From: Adiantum capillus-veneris
Lineage: Eukaryota > Streptophyta > Polypodiopsida > Polypodiales > Pteridaceae
DNA length: 64,000 nucleotides
Direction of reading: 5' to 3'
Assembly (NCBI GenBank): GCA_014529385.2
Contig: CM043944.1
Location: 69,858,895-69,922,894, forward strand
Positions 22,766 to 34,045 of the stretch are shown piece by piece. A program made the position numbers and the translations under genes. Under the pieces are notes generated by a model that was not told the DNA's origin, did no database searches, and worked only from the letters and a program-made list of their open reading frames with translations. Every line of letters starts with the position of its first letter. Position 1 is the stretch's first letter.

Positions 22766-24243
22766 ATAGCAACTCACAATGATTAATCTTCTATGATAGA
22801 TGAGCATGCTATTGATCCGGATTTTAGAGATGTGATTACATCCCTTGCACTAGGGAAGAAAGAGGAACCATTTACTTTACAAGATGGTTATCTTCTCTAT
22901 GGCAATAGACTATGCGTTACTAACTCACTACGTGAGAAAGCAATGTATGAATCTCATGCTCCTCCTTATGCGGAGCATAGAGGGATTCAGTCTACCCTAA
23001 AAGGGATTGAAACATATTTCTATTGGCCTACCATAAAAGCAAACATACAAGAGTATGTTTCTAAATGTGTGGTATGCCAAAAGACGAAGTTTGATAGAGG
23101 GAAGCAACCTGGATTGCTTCAACCTTTTCCAATCCCTAATTCACCATGGGAGAGCATATCCATGGATTTTATCTTTGGATTTCCTAAGTCTATCCATGGG
23201 AATACATGAATATGGATGATAGTAGACAGGTTTAGCAAACAAGCTCATTTTATACCTGTCAAAAGACTATCAAAGCCCATCAAATGGCAACCCTATTCAT
23301 ATCACAAATCTTCAAGTACCATGGCTTGCCAATGTCCATAATATCGTATAGAGACCCTAGAATGACCAGTAATTTTTGAAAGGGTCTCTTTGACAATTTA
23401 AGGACAAGGCTAAACTTCTCTTCGGCCTATCACCCACAAACGGATGGCCAAAGTGAAATAGCTAACCTTACAATTCTTGATCTACTAAAATCCTATGTAA
23501 CAGAAGTAGATCAAAGGTCCCAATGGGAGAAGTACTTACCCTTAGTGGAGTATTCCTACAATAATACTGTACATACCTCCACGAGAAAAGCACCTTTTGA
23601 GGTAATTGAGGGAAGATCTAAAAGTCCCCTACTACGTAAGGTACACGGGAAGATCTTCGTTGCAGATGAGTATAGCCAAGACCTACAAGAATCTTTCCAA
23701 AAGATTAAGGATGCTATTTCTATCTCACAGCAAAGGCAAAAGGTTGTTGTTGATAAGCACATAAGAGGCCAAGCCTTTAAAGAAAATGATTGGGTCTTGC
23801 TTAAATTTCCCAAGGCTCGATTAAGGCACACGACGGGCAAGAATCCTACAGGACACCAAAAGTACTATGCTAAGTTAGCAAAAAGGTACTATGGTCCCTT
23901 CCAGATTCTTAGACCAATCAATGAGATGGCCTATCAAATCAAGTTGCTCAGTCATTGGCTCATACACAATGCCTTTCATGTGAGCCTACTAAAGCCTTAC
24001 AAAGGAGAGCCACCTCAAGAACCAACTATGGAAGACCCACCGAAGATTGAGGACCAAGAAGAGGTGTTGCAGCCCGAGTCCATCCTCTGACATGAAGACA
24101 AGGTATTGAGAGGCAGTAAGATTATCCGACGATACCTTATTAAGTTTAAGAACTATCCTTTTGAAGATGTTAGATGGATGCAAGGCATACAATTAAAGGA
24201 TAACCTAAACCTTGTCAATGCTTACAATGCTTCCCTAGAGTAA
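22766..24243 (+). pseudogene. pol: Chromovirus integrase with chromodomain-like C-terminus
   Basis: The HHCC finger (HAPPYAEHRGIQ...YVSKCVVCQKTK) lies at about 22950-23095. The core begins at SMDFIFGFPKS (first Asp, about 23160). It is then broken by frameshifts and stops through 23210-23540, where VDRFSKQAHFIPV, ISYRDPRMTSNF and AYHPQTDGQSEIANL can still be read. In the usual SDRDP motif the first Asp reads as Tyr here. The frame 23545-24090 (ETYNNT-type YSYNNTVHTSTRKAPFEV, then FHVSLLKPYKG) ends in TGA at 24088. The same frame continues to TAA at 24241 through YLIKFKNYPFEDVRWMQG, a chromodomain-like sequence. Chromodomains guide integration to histone-marked chromatin in this clade. The TGA removes it from this copy. 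Confidence 0.85.
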
Positions 24244-24588
24244 GCAAATGTACAAATGTTTAAAATGAACAAAGTTTTTGTCTTATAAGACTCTCTTTTT
24301 GTTATTTGTGCACAAATGTTAAGTAGTATGCATGCTTAAGATCAAGACAACGTCTTCCAAACACCAAGTAGAACTTGTCACTCTACTATGGAAGATTGAT
24401 AGGACTAATGCACGGGCATGCTTGCAGTAGCTTAGACTCTCAAGCACCAAATGGATTAGTCATCCATTCTGGAATGATGTCATAGGGTAAGATAGGGGTC
24501 CTCTACCTACTAGAAAAAGCACTAATGAATAGGCTTTATCTTCTCTACCCCATAGTCGAGGACGACTATGATTTCAAGACAGAGGTAA
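24244..24588 (+). other. 3' untranslated part of the chromovirus
   Basis: Non-coding sequence between the pol stop and the 3' LTR. The purine-rich run just before the LTR (AAGACAGAGGTAA, about 24576-24588) is the likely polypurine tract. Confidence 0.6.
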
Positions 24589-26134
24589 TGTCATAACAAC
24601 TAATATATAATTCTCCTAAATGATTTTCTCATGTTAAAGTGGTCATTTAATATGGGGAAGTACCAAGGGAGAAAAAGCTAGAATATTGGTTAAGCTGGCA
24701 GACCGGCCACAGTAGGGATCCAAAGGAGGGAAAATAGGGATCCAAAAGAGGGGCCATCTGCAAAAGAGCAATGTGCATAATGGGCTTCAAAGACCCTAAG
24801 GTTCAGCCCATTAAGACTTCCAAAATGCTAAGGTTCCAAAAATTCAATGTAAAATCCAATGGTCAAACCTTACGGAAATTGGATGCCTTTGTGAAGACCT
24901 AAAAAGTCCTTGCAAATCCCTAGATAGGAGGGGACAAGCCCTTTTAGTAGGGTATGAGAGAGAAACACACACACACACACTCACAGGCTCCCTTTACACA
25001 AAGGGAATAGGGGACACACGTCAGCTCCCTAGACCAATTGCCCCCAAGATGCATTCAATTCCTATTGGATGGCCATAGAGGTGGACCAATGAAAATTAAG
25101 CTAGAGTACATTTATTTTAATTCATTTTAAAACACTTGATAAAAAAACCAATATCAATCAAGCTCTTCAGAAGACTATTGGACAGTCTCCCAAGGGGTCA
25201 AATGAGCATTCAGCAGCTCAATGGCTTGCTTGATTCCTATTGGCCAGAATACAAAGGGGTCCAATGAGATTTTGATTGCTTTAATTAAATACCTAAAGCT
25301 CTCACAAAAGGAGAAAGGGGGACACATGTCAAAAGGCTATCACTTATGCTTCTCAATTATCATTGGCTAAGCTTTGTAGGGTCCAATGGAGTGCCAGCAT
25401 GAGTAAAATGCAAGAGGGGTCGACCAAGAGAGAGAGGGGGCTGATTTTGGCAAGGCATTAACACACACACACTCACACAATCTCATGTGTGAAGCAAGAA
25501 GAATCTCTCTCCTTCTCAAGCTTTAATGAAAATCTCATCATCTACTCCAAGCTTGTGAGAAGGGAGGCTTACATCAACAACTCTTGGCTTTTTGATGCAA
25601 ATCCAACCAAGAGCCAAGCTCCAATGCATGCTCATCTCCTCTACCATGCTAATTACTAAGCTATGCTAAGCTATTATGAGTGGTTATGAGAGGAGATATA
25701 CTTCTTTCTCATAAGAATACTCCGTTTTCCTCTCAATCTACTCTCATACCCTGCTAGCTCTCACCATCTTCAAAGGTGTGTGAGGTCTTGGGTCTGAGAC
25801 CGTGAGGGAATTGATGTTGTGTTTTATAAGTGTGTGCGTGGTGCTTGAAGGAACACAAATTTTTGTATTGTAAAATGTCTCCCTTGATGGGGGAAACCTT
25901 TAATACAAAGCCTTTTGGAGGCTTTGTATTATAGGTTCCATGTAAATCCGGTCCTCAACTATTATCAATAGCTTAATTTCTCTCTCTTTTGAAGTATTGT
26001 TCATGCCTATCTAACTAGGTGTTATGCTTTTTGTTTCTCTCTCCATCCAAGCACTCTTGCTATGCTCATTAGGAATCTAATCTAATGAAATGCTCACTAT
26101 GTTTATGCTAATTTCCGCTACACACAAATTACTA
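24589..26134 (+). repeat. 3' LTR of the chromovirus
   Basis: Begins TGTCATAACAAC right after the putative polypurine tract and matches the 5' copy to ...ACACAAATTACTA. Its AC tracts are much shorter than those in the 5' LTR. It carries a small inverted repeat around AAGCCTTTTGGAGGCTT (about 25908-25925) where the 5' copy has a different sequence. Confidence 0.9.
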
Positions 26135-26136
26135 GG

Positions 26137-27168
26137 TCATTAAATATAGCAAAATCAAATATGTGTTCTGCTCTTAGCGCTTGCTTAAAGCTAGCAAAGT
26201 GGCCATATGGATCCCCAGATCCACTGTATTTTCTGACCCATTTTTGAAAATCAGCTGGTCTGACAAGTATGTTTGGCTCAGCTCCAACTCTTCTGGCAAT
26301 TGGTCATGTCACGAATCCTTCAAACCAATCTGTTGGAAATAGTGACTCATGTAGCCCTGGACTAGCTTTAATGTCACTCGGTTTTCTTCGTGATGAGGTA
26401 GGTTTGGGTTTTTTAACATTGCTCCCAAAATATCTCTCGCGGAGTTTCTCTCTTGGAATAGGCTCAGGTCCTTGCCCCAATATCCAATCTCTTATAGAGT
26501 ACCCTTGGTATATGGTCTGTTCTACCTCCTCGAGACTCATCATAGAAAAGTTATTGGTATAACAGTCCCTTATAAATAGGAAAGATGGTAGATTTTTTGA
26601 ACCCTTGTCTTTGGTTTTGAAGATATAGATGATCTTCATGGGTGTTAAGTGCCATGTTTTGGCATGAGAGGTCCATAAAAGATCCTTGACGTTCCTATCC
26701 TACCAACAATAACTCCAATCCTAGGATTATCAGTACTAAGCCATTTCAAAGGTTTCAAACAACTTGATCGTATCCCTCGAATTCCAAAGTCGGTGGACCT
26801 TCTTTTGCTGACATATCCGGAATTATTGTGCTCACTTCCAATCCCCATTTGTCTATCACATAAGGATTTTCAACTTTTACATATTGAGTCCCGTTTTTAT
26901 CCATATACGTTTTCCCTTGTTTGTTTGCCATGATTTCCTCTTCAAACTCTATGTCATGGTCATCAATGCGAATGGCATACTCCTCATTAGGATCCAGGTA
27001 AACCTGAGCTCCATGGACACTAGTCTTATAAAAGGTGAGTATGTGCTTATATCGCACTATCATTCCGGTTCCTGATTGAGTCGAATAGGAAGACATTTCA
27101 GATGTTGAGTTTGAATAAGTGTCTGAGACTTCTTCAAAGATAGTGCCCAAGTGATCGCCTTGATTCAC
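26137..27168 (-). pseudogene. gag: Upstream half of the split gypsy gag
   Basis: Starts at Met 27168 (MNQGDHLGTIFEEVSD). The first ORF (27168-26755) contains a repeated motif of the form Y-x-D-x-x-[G]-x-x-Y (VYLDPNEEY, TYMDKNGTQY). It is related to the plus-strand gag at 37712. After a stop or frameshift comes 26639-26304 (SMMSLEEVEQTIYQGYSIRDW, PIPREKLRERYFG), then after another stop NILVRPADFQKWVRKYSGSG and YGHFASFKQALRAEHIFDF, ending IFND at 26137 where the chromovirus begins. The rest is at 12228-12998. The gag nature is inferred from position after an LTR/leader and from the capsid-like second half; no zinc knuckle is visible in this half. Confidence 0.6.
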
Positions 27169-28912
27169 ACTCTCTTCGTGGATACTCTACTAGCAGTCTC
27201 TCCAAATATGCCTTGATTTTCTAGTATTCGGCCAGATATAAGGTTCATATAGACTTGTTGGTAAGCCCTAGATAGAGTGCTTACCATCGGATTGAATTGC
27301 TATCCGTTTTTCCACTTGATTTGATTTCAACTCCTGTCAAGCTCTCAATTCTTTGTCTGCAACCTAGTTCCTGTGTCAGTTTTAATCAAGTTAGTTGTTT
27401 TCTCTTAAAGATTGTACAATTTTTGCTAACTATTGTGATTGGTCTGTGTATATCACTTCAATCTGAGCTAAGTGAGTCAGCAAATGAGACTTTCAGATTC
27501 TACCCTTGCAAAGAGCTAAAGGACTTATGTACAACCTGGAAATTGAATTAATATGTACCAATTGGGATTCGATGGAACCCAAACTTGACCAATGGCCTTG
27601 TATTATGTTGTTCTAACACTGTACAAGCTCAAAAGTCCAAAATCTTGTCTCTAGGGCTCAAAAGTAAATAATTTGATTATTTACTTTTCACAAATTTTCC
27701 CACTTTTTAGAATTGTTTTGCCATATAAACACCTTGTTGAAGTCTCTAGACAAGTTTCACTAAGTATGAACAAGATTTGCCCAAGTTATCAATTGTTTAG
27801 TGTCCGAAGACTCAGTTTCCAAGGATCTGGCTTGAGTCTCACTTTTGTGATCCAAATTTCACCAAATTTGATATGTGAGTCTACTTGATATGCTTGACCT
27901 TGTGGTATACTCAATTGTGCAAAAATGTTCAATTCTTGAGCAGATATAAATAATCGCGATTATTTACTTTTGGGATTGTTTTAGCAACTTTTTGCCAAAA
28001 TGTTGATACAAGCAGGTGAAGCAACTCAACTTAAGCTCCCTAGCCAAGTTTCACCGAGTTTGGATAAACTCTGTTCAATTTGTCAATAGTTTTGTATCTT
28101 CAGACTGACTTTATAAATCTCGCCACAATTTTCACTTTATAGATCCAAATCTTACCAAATTTGATATGTGTGCTCAGTACAAGATGATAGAGCTTGTGGT
28201 ATTCTTGGTTGGCCAAAAAAGTTTAAAAATTGGACAAAAGTAAATAATCACGATTATTTACTTCTGGCAAATTTTAGCATATTTTTTATCATCTGATCAT
28301 ACATACATGTTCTACACTTTAAGCCTCTGAGTCAAGTTTCACCAAATTTGAACAAGATTTAGCAAGTCAAACTCAATTTCTCGACAATCAGTACAAATTC
28401 AATTTTTATCAAGTTTTTGGTATGTTTTGAGATCCAAATTCTATGAGCCTTCACAAAAGATGTTTGTAATCATGCATAGAGTCTCTGGTATCAACCTTAG
28501 TCAATTTTGAGCTAAAAGTAAATAATCGTGATTATTTACTTTTGGCATAAAATGAGCACTTTTTGCAATTTTTTCAATGGTCAGTCTTTTTATGACATGT
28601 TTTAAGCCTCTGAGTCCAGTCAAAACTTAATTTGCCTAAATTCTCAAGAAAATGTAAATAATCTGAGTTTTTGCAAACTTTTGAAAATTTACTTCAAATG
28701 CTAGCTACAGTTTACCATGATATGTTTAAGTCAATGTGTAGAGCTCTTACCTGCGGTTGCAATGCAACAGACGGCACTGCAATGTGACAACCGACAAGGG
28801 AGTAGTAAGCATGAGAAGGAGAGAAGTGAATGTCATTAGCTTACGTTGTGTATTGCTTATCCAAAACTTCAAAATAACTTACACAAATTGGCTTTTATAC
28901 CTTAGCCAAGGT
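27169..28912 (-). repeat. Leader and partial LTR of the minus-strand gag element, inverted copy of 34895-37711
   Basis: The reverse complement of 27169-28690 aligns by eye with 36085-37711, and 28700-28912 aligns inverted with about 34895-35064 (TTGGCTAAGGTATAAAAGCC, CACATTGACGTAAACAT-type phrases). The minus copy lacks the roughly 1 kb corresponding to 35065-36080 (end of LTR plus PBS). It carries four palindromes with core AAATAAT..ATTATTT at 27665-27685, 27947-27966, 28241-28260 and 28519-28538, spaced 282, 294 and 278 bp. Confidence 0.82.
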
Positions 28913-29240
28913 TTCTTTGTTCAAAAACTAATCATTCGGGAGCTTTAACTAAGGATAAATTGATACAATCTGGAAGCTTATAGCTCCGGCTCATCGATTA
29001 CAATATCCACTTGAAAAATTGGAGTTACAATATTTTCGATTTATCAAAATAATAACAATAAAGCTCCCAAAAAATGTTGCATGGATTACCTTGCTGTTAA
29101 CACAGACTTTCATAAGGTGAGGCAAGAGAAATCCTTTGTATAAATTAAAGATTTCATTGGCATGCGTCCATGAGTTGTGTGCCAAAATTTTCTTCCTTAC
29201 AAGAGCAACTTTTCTCTAGACTAAGTAATAGCCTCATTTC

Positions 29241-29271
<31 letters not shown>

Positions 29272-29439
29272 CGCTCATGTTAGGGGGGTGGGGGCTTAGA
29301 GAAAACATTAGTAAAGAGCTCATTGAATAATGGTAATATTATATTGTTGGGAGGTAGTAATCCTTCCTGTAGCATACTTAAGAGGAGGAGTGAAAATTTT
29401 CTTTAACAATGCAAAGATATGTGAGTTTGCTTGCCAATT
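28913..29439. other. No clear gene; Z-DNA-prone repeat inside
   Basis: Sequence between the inverted LTR fragment and the LINE remnant. It contains (TG)n(CG)n at 29241-29274 followed by a G-rich run. It may belong to the LINE, but I cannot read a convincing RT in it. Confidence 0.4.
29241..29274. repeat. (TG)n(CG)n microsatellite
   Basis: About 11 GT units followed by about 5 GC units. Confidence 0.96.
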
Positions 29440-29924
29440 TCACCATCCCAAAATTCCCTAGTCCAAACAAGGGCACTATTGGCCTCTAGGAGCTCTTCTT
29501 GCCTTGAGGAATATTTTAGCTTGATTAGCTCTGACGAAGGAGGATCTATCCTAAGAGTGAACTCTTATAGAAGAATCTGGTTTTTTATCATCATTCTTCT
29601 ATTTTCCCTTATTTCCTTGGCTTGCTTCTTGTAGGCAGATAAAGGCTTTTGAGTATTTTTAACTGCCACATCCCAGGCCTTGAATGCGAAAGAATGAATG
29701 ACCAATGCATCATTAAAATTGCATCTAACATATTTCTTAGGTGAATTCAATTTGAGCACAGATTGACCTACATGAATTCATCTTGACTTGAAAGTGCATT
29801 CCCCTTTACACAATTCAAAAAGGGAAGGAATATAATCTGACGTAAAGAGGAGTCATTATGAAAACTTACTAGCCAATGTTCTTGCAACACAAAAATTGAC
29901 ATATATAGTGTGTCAAGTATATAT

Positions 29925-29938
29925 TGTGGTGTACCGGG

Positions 29939-30025
<87 letters not shown>

Positions 30026-30177
30026 GGTACACCAAACTGAGCGTCTCTTCTCTCAAAGGAGAGCACCTCTTCTTATACTAAAGGGCGGGGTTACATTCCA
30101 AGATGGCTAGCATCAAGAACTACCAAGTGTCCTCCCACATTGGTCGGACACACAACCTAAAGGATCCACACATCACA
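29925..30177 (-). repeat. Terminal direct repeat copy 1 (LTR-like)
   Basis: TGTGGTGTACC, then a GA tract (about 29943-30026), then a ~145-bp unique part ending GGATCCACACATCACA. The GA tract is framed by the inverted words GGTGTACC and GGGTACACC. On the minus strand a TATA-like GTATAAGAAG occurs. Confidence 0.9.
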
Positions 30178-30189
30178 CCTCCCCTCTTA
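30178..30189 (-). other. Purine tract next to repeat copy 1 (PPT-like)
   Basis: On the minus strand TAAGAGGGGAGG directly precedes the repeat, as a polypurine tract precedes a 3' LTR. Confidence 0.6.
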
Positions 30190-30789
30190 GGGAGAAAAAG
30201 ATGGACATCTTTTTTACAATTTTGGTCGGAGAAGGGACTCGACAAAAGAGGGATCAACTCCAACGCCTCATCTGGGGGGAGTGATCATACAACGGCTTCG
30301 GGGCTAAGGGACTGAGCTTGGGGGACTAGACTCGTCATCATGCCGATCATCATCAAGGCATGGAACTCGTACATCTCGCTTATGCAAACATTAGGTCGCT
30401 ATCCCAATGAAATGGACAAGACGAGGAAGGACTGACTGAGGATTGGGTGCGAAATGTTTTGCGACATACATCATCTCCATAAAGGGGTTCGGTGTGATCT
30501 AATAAGACAAAGACTAGGAAAAAACTACTACATAGAAAGAGACCTTAAAACTTAAACTGAATCATGGAGCTCGATTACTACTTTTGCAAATGAACAGACT
30601 AGGCACCTCTGCACCAAAGATGCAGCAACTCCCGTCTCGTCTAGCATGCGGAAAATAGGGACTTTTGAAAACCTCTTGGAAACCAAGACAACATAATATC
30701 TCCAAAGAATGGGTTGTGCGAAGCTCGTTGAATGCAGGCTGTTGCAGGAAACACTCAAAGAAATCAAGATGTGATTTCTGAGCGGAGAT

Positions 30790-31266
30790 TGAACGCCATG
30801 AATTTTGTGAGGACGGAGGTGATGTGGATGATGCGCTCGTCAAAACCATGAATCACATCTTCGACCTTGATCTTGGTGTGACTATCGTCTCGGATGACTT
30901 CATTATACTGTCCCCTTTGCCAATGACATTGCCAATTTTGGTATCGGGACAGAGAATGCGATACTCAATGTGTACAGAAGAGGCGGAATCAGACTCTGAA
31001 GCTCGCCTTCTCTTGTCACGATCTTCTCTTTTATCTCGCTGGCCTGCGAGGGATGAGGGCTGAGAGTCTTGCGAGTGATGAGCAATCCTGGTATACCGGG
31101 CCACTGTAGTTTGCAGGCCTGGGAAGGCAGCCACCATGGTTTCGTAAATACAGGACCTAATGGTAGTGGTAGCTGACCTACCCCTCGCTGGCTGGCTAGG
31201 AATGAGCTTGCTGGCCTGTATGTAAGCAGACATGAGTGTATCGCCTGTGGAGAGATGGGTCTGCAC
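30790..31266 (-). pseudogene. Captured KH-domain RNA-binding protein fragment
   Basis: The frame from 31266 reads through a basic, RD/KR-rich stretch (AGQRDKREDRDKRRRASESD) into a KH domain: IEYRILCPDTKIGNVIGKGDSIMKS, with the IGKG form of the GxxG RNA-binding loop. At about 30894 one base appears deleted. In the next frame the domain continues as IRDDSHTKIKVEDVIHGFDE and RIIHITSVLTKFMAF, the expected KH end. The KH type resembles plant HEN4/RCF3-like proteins, which act in RNA processing. It sits between element repeats with no start or stop of its own that I can identify, so I read it as a host gene fragment carried by the mobile element. Upstream and downstream boundaries of the capture are not visible. 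Confidence 0.78.
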
Positions 31267-31487
31267 CAGTGTCGAGGTGACCAGAGCGGCCTTGGCAAGA
31301 AATGACTTAAGGGTAATCTGATAAGCAGCACACGACGGATGATGCTACACGAAATAGCTCTGAGAGTCCGTGTGCATCAACCAGCGGGCTATGCTGGCCA
31401 GTTCTCACCCAGTATCCAAGGCAAAGGCAGCCATCCTCCCCAAAAAGCAAGATCAAGAAAAACAAGAAAGGTCCCTAACTACCCGTG

Positions 31488-31503
31488 CCCGCCGTCTCCA
31501 CCA
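31488..31503 (-). other. PBS-like site next to repeat copy 2
   Basis: On the minus strand TGGTGGAGACGGCGGG lies one base inside the repeat. It would pair with a tRNA 3' end of the form ...TCTCCACCA (tRNA-Ala-like), not the usual initiator-Met. Inferred from position and the TGG start. Confidence 0.5.
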
Positions 31504-31504
31504 A

Positions 31505-31514
31505 TGTGGTGTAC

Positions 31515-31578
<64 letters not shown>

Positions 31579-31720
31579 ACCAAACTGAGCGTCTCTTCTC
31601 TCAAAGGAGAGCACCTCTTCTTATACTAAAGGGCGGGGTTACATTCCAAGATGGCTAGCATCAAGAACTACCAAGTGTCCTCCCACATTGGTCGGACACA
31701 CAACCTAAAGGATCCACACA
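31505..31720 (-). repeat. Terminal direct repeat copy 2
   Basis: Same as copy 1 outside the GA tract (here only about 31518-31573). It lacks the last few bases (ends ...CCACACA), so the junction with copy 3 has lost about 5 bp. Confidence 0.9.
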
Positions 31721-31721
31721 A

Positions 31722-32068
<347 letters not shown>

Positions 32069-32420
32069 ATATGTCAAGTATAGCTGATTTGTAATAGTTT
32101 CCTTGTTATTTATTAGACCAAGTAAAACCTACATCTTTAGAATTGTCCACATAATTGAGGCCCTCGACCATAGAGTCCCAAGAATTCTTTTCACTACTAC
32201 CACTAACCGCTTGTCATAGATTATTCCATATGTATGCAATATTTGCCACCATGTTAAACTCACTAGTAATTAGCACAAGGTTAGCAAGGTTACTAAGTTC
32301 ACACCGGAGATGAATCCTTTCAGAGACTGCATTGCTTGCATATAGACAATCCAGAGAATAATTTAAGAGGCTCTCTGGAAGAACCTCACTTTCCATGTTT
32401 GTGATAAGTGAAGTACTCAT

Positions 32421-34045
32421 GGGTATTGAGAGCTAATCCTTTTAAGGTTAACCAACACGGAGTTCCCTCCAAATTTAAGCTCTTGCATATATATAAAGCC
32501 CAAAGAGCAATGATTAGGGTAAAGGGGCCAGCAAAAAACCAGCCCCCTTTACTAGGACTAGCCACCACCCCCGATTTTAAAATTGTTTGGGTCCATTTAT
32601 GAGACACTCATAAGCCAGCATTGGACTGACTAGCGCATGGGTGGGCAAGATCACCACCATCAGTTTCTGAAATCAAGCCTTGTTGGCTCGCTGGCTTATG
32701 TTTCACCCTTCATTGTCTACCTATTCTCTGTCGATTTTGTTACACACAAAATATTGTGTGATGTCATGTGTCATGTGTGCCTCACCATTCTTCTAGCCAC
32801 TTCTATCCCAGATAACGCCCGCACTCATTTTTTGAACGCTCTCTCTAAAGCCGCAAACAGTGTAGCACAGCCGCCACACTTCCTTGCGGCGCACAAGTGG
32901 CCTTATAATGGCCCCTTCACCTATCCAAAATCCACTTCTTAATACACATAGGTTTGATAGGGTAAGTGAAGCACTTGCAATTCAAGGAGTAGCCATTGTT
33001 TTTTTCACCATTCATTTCTCATTGTTTTAAGAGGGTTTAGCTAGGGATACAACTGCTCTAATAGGATTAACAAACTTTTCCTTTTTCCTTTTGGATTTAT
33101 TGGTTTTCTAGATAGGTAGGTATTCTTCTTCTACTTGGTTCATGATGATATCAATGGACTTCTCAAGACAGGAAACCATATTTGGTTTTCCTATCGGAAG
33201 GAGTTTGCCACGGCAATCATGTGTCATGGATGTGAGTAGAAGGGACAAAGTCCCCTTCATTTTCAAGGCAAGAGGGGAAACCTCTAGCCTTATCCTTTGC
33301 ATCCATGTTCTCTATAATGAGCAAGAGAACTAGGTGTTTCTTCTTTATGAGCATTGAGAGGAATCTCAACATCATTCTAAGGCTTAGAGAATTCTTGGTC
33401 ACTTTTAGATTTTCAAAGTCAATTAAATAATTTAAATCATCTTGGTCATTGCAAGAGGGAACATCATCAAGAGGAGGTCTAGAACTATGGCACAATCCAA
33501 TAACAACCCTCTCTTGCAGCTGCCTGAAAGGGAATTGGGATTATGGTGGAAATGCTAATGAGTTGTTCATAGTGTAATTAGAGTGTTAATTGACAAGAGA
33601 TTAGAGAGAGAAATTGACACTAATAGAAGTAGCAAAACGTGAGTGGATTAATACAAAACAGATGCAAATCATGAGTATAGAGTGGGTTAGAATGATGGTC
33701 AAACTGTAGGCTTCCAAAGTAAAATGGGTTTCCTCTAGTTGGTGGTGCGGATGTATCACACACCCCAACAAGCCTTCAACCGACGTTCTAACTCATATTT
33801 CCCTAAAGTAACAAATCCATCTTCAAGAGGAGGAATTGGAGCTTTCTAGAAGGTGGATTTACCTTCCACACGCTAGAGAACCCCGTCACCCTACATCAAG
33901 CTAGCCATTTCAAATTTTCATCGTTGCTTAATCAACTTGCCCTCGCGCTTGAGCCTTCAACTTCAAAAGGTCTTGCTTAAGCCGATTTTCTTAAATCCTG
34001 GAGGTTGGGTAGGTACATGCATGTCCTTATGAATTTCAATGAGTA
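32421..34045. other. No clear gene
   Basis: May contain further LINE 5' sequence on the minus strand, but frames are short and motif-free. A small hairpin (GTAAAGGGG...CCCCCTTTAC) lies at about 32518-32550. Confidence 0.4.

Larger units (their letters stand above)
13017..26134 (+). mobile_element. Chromovirus-type Ty3/gypsy LTR retrotransposon, interrupted
   Basis: Two ~1.55-kb direct repeats flank gag, protease, RT, RNase H, integrase and a chromodomain-like tail, all on the plus strand in gypsy order. The PBS complements the 3' end of initiator tRNA-Met. The element inserted into a minus-strand gag gene (halves at 12228-12998 and 26137-27168). It later received a 4.3-kb insertion (18439-22760) between RNase H and integrase. 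Every coding domain has stops or frameshifts, so it is inactive. The first bases of the 5' LTR are missing or replaced by an 18-bp flank duplication (TGATTGACCTTGGTGGAA twice at 12984-13020). Confidence 0.9.
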
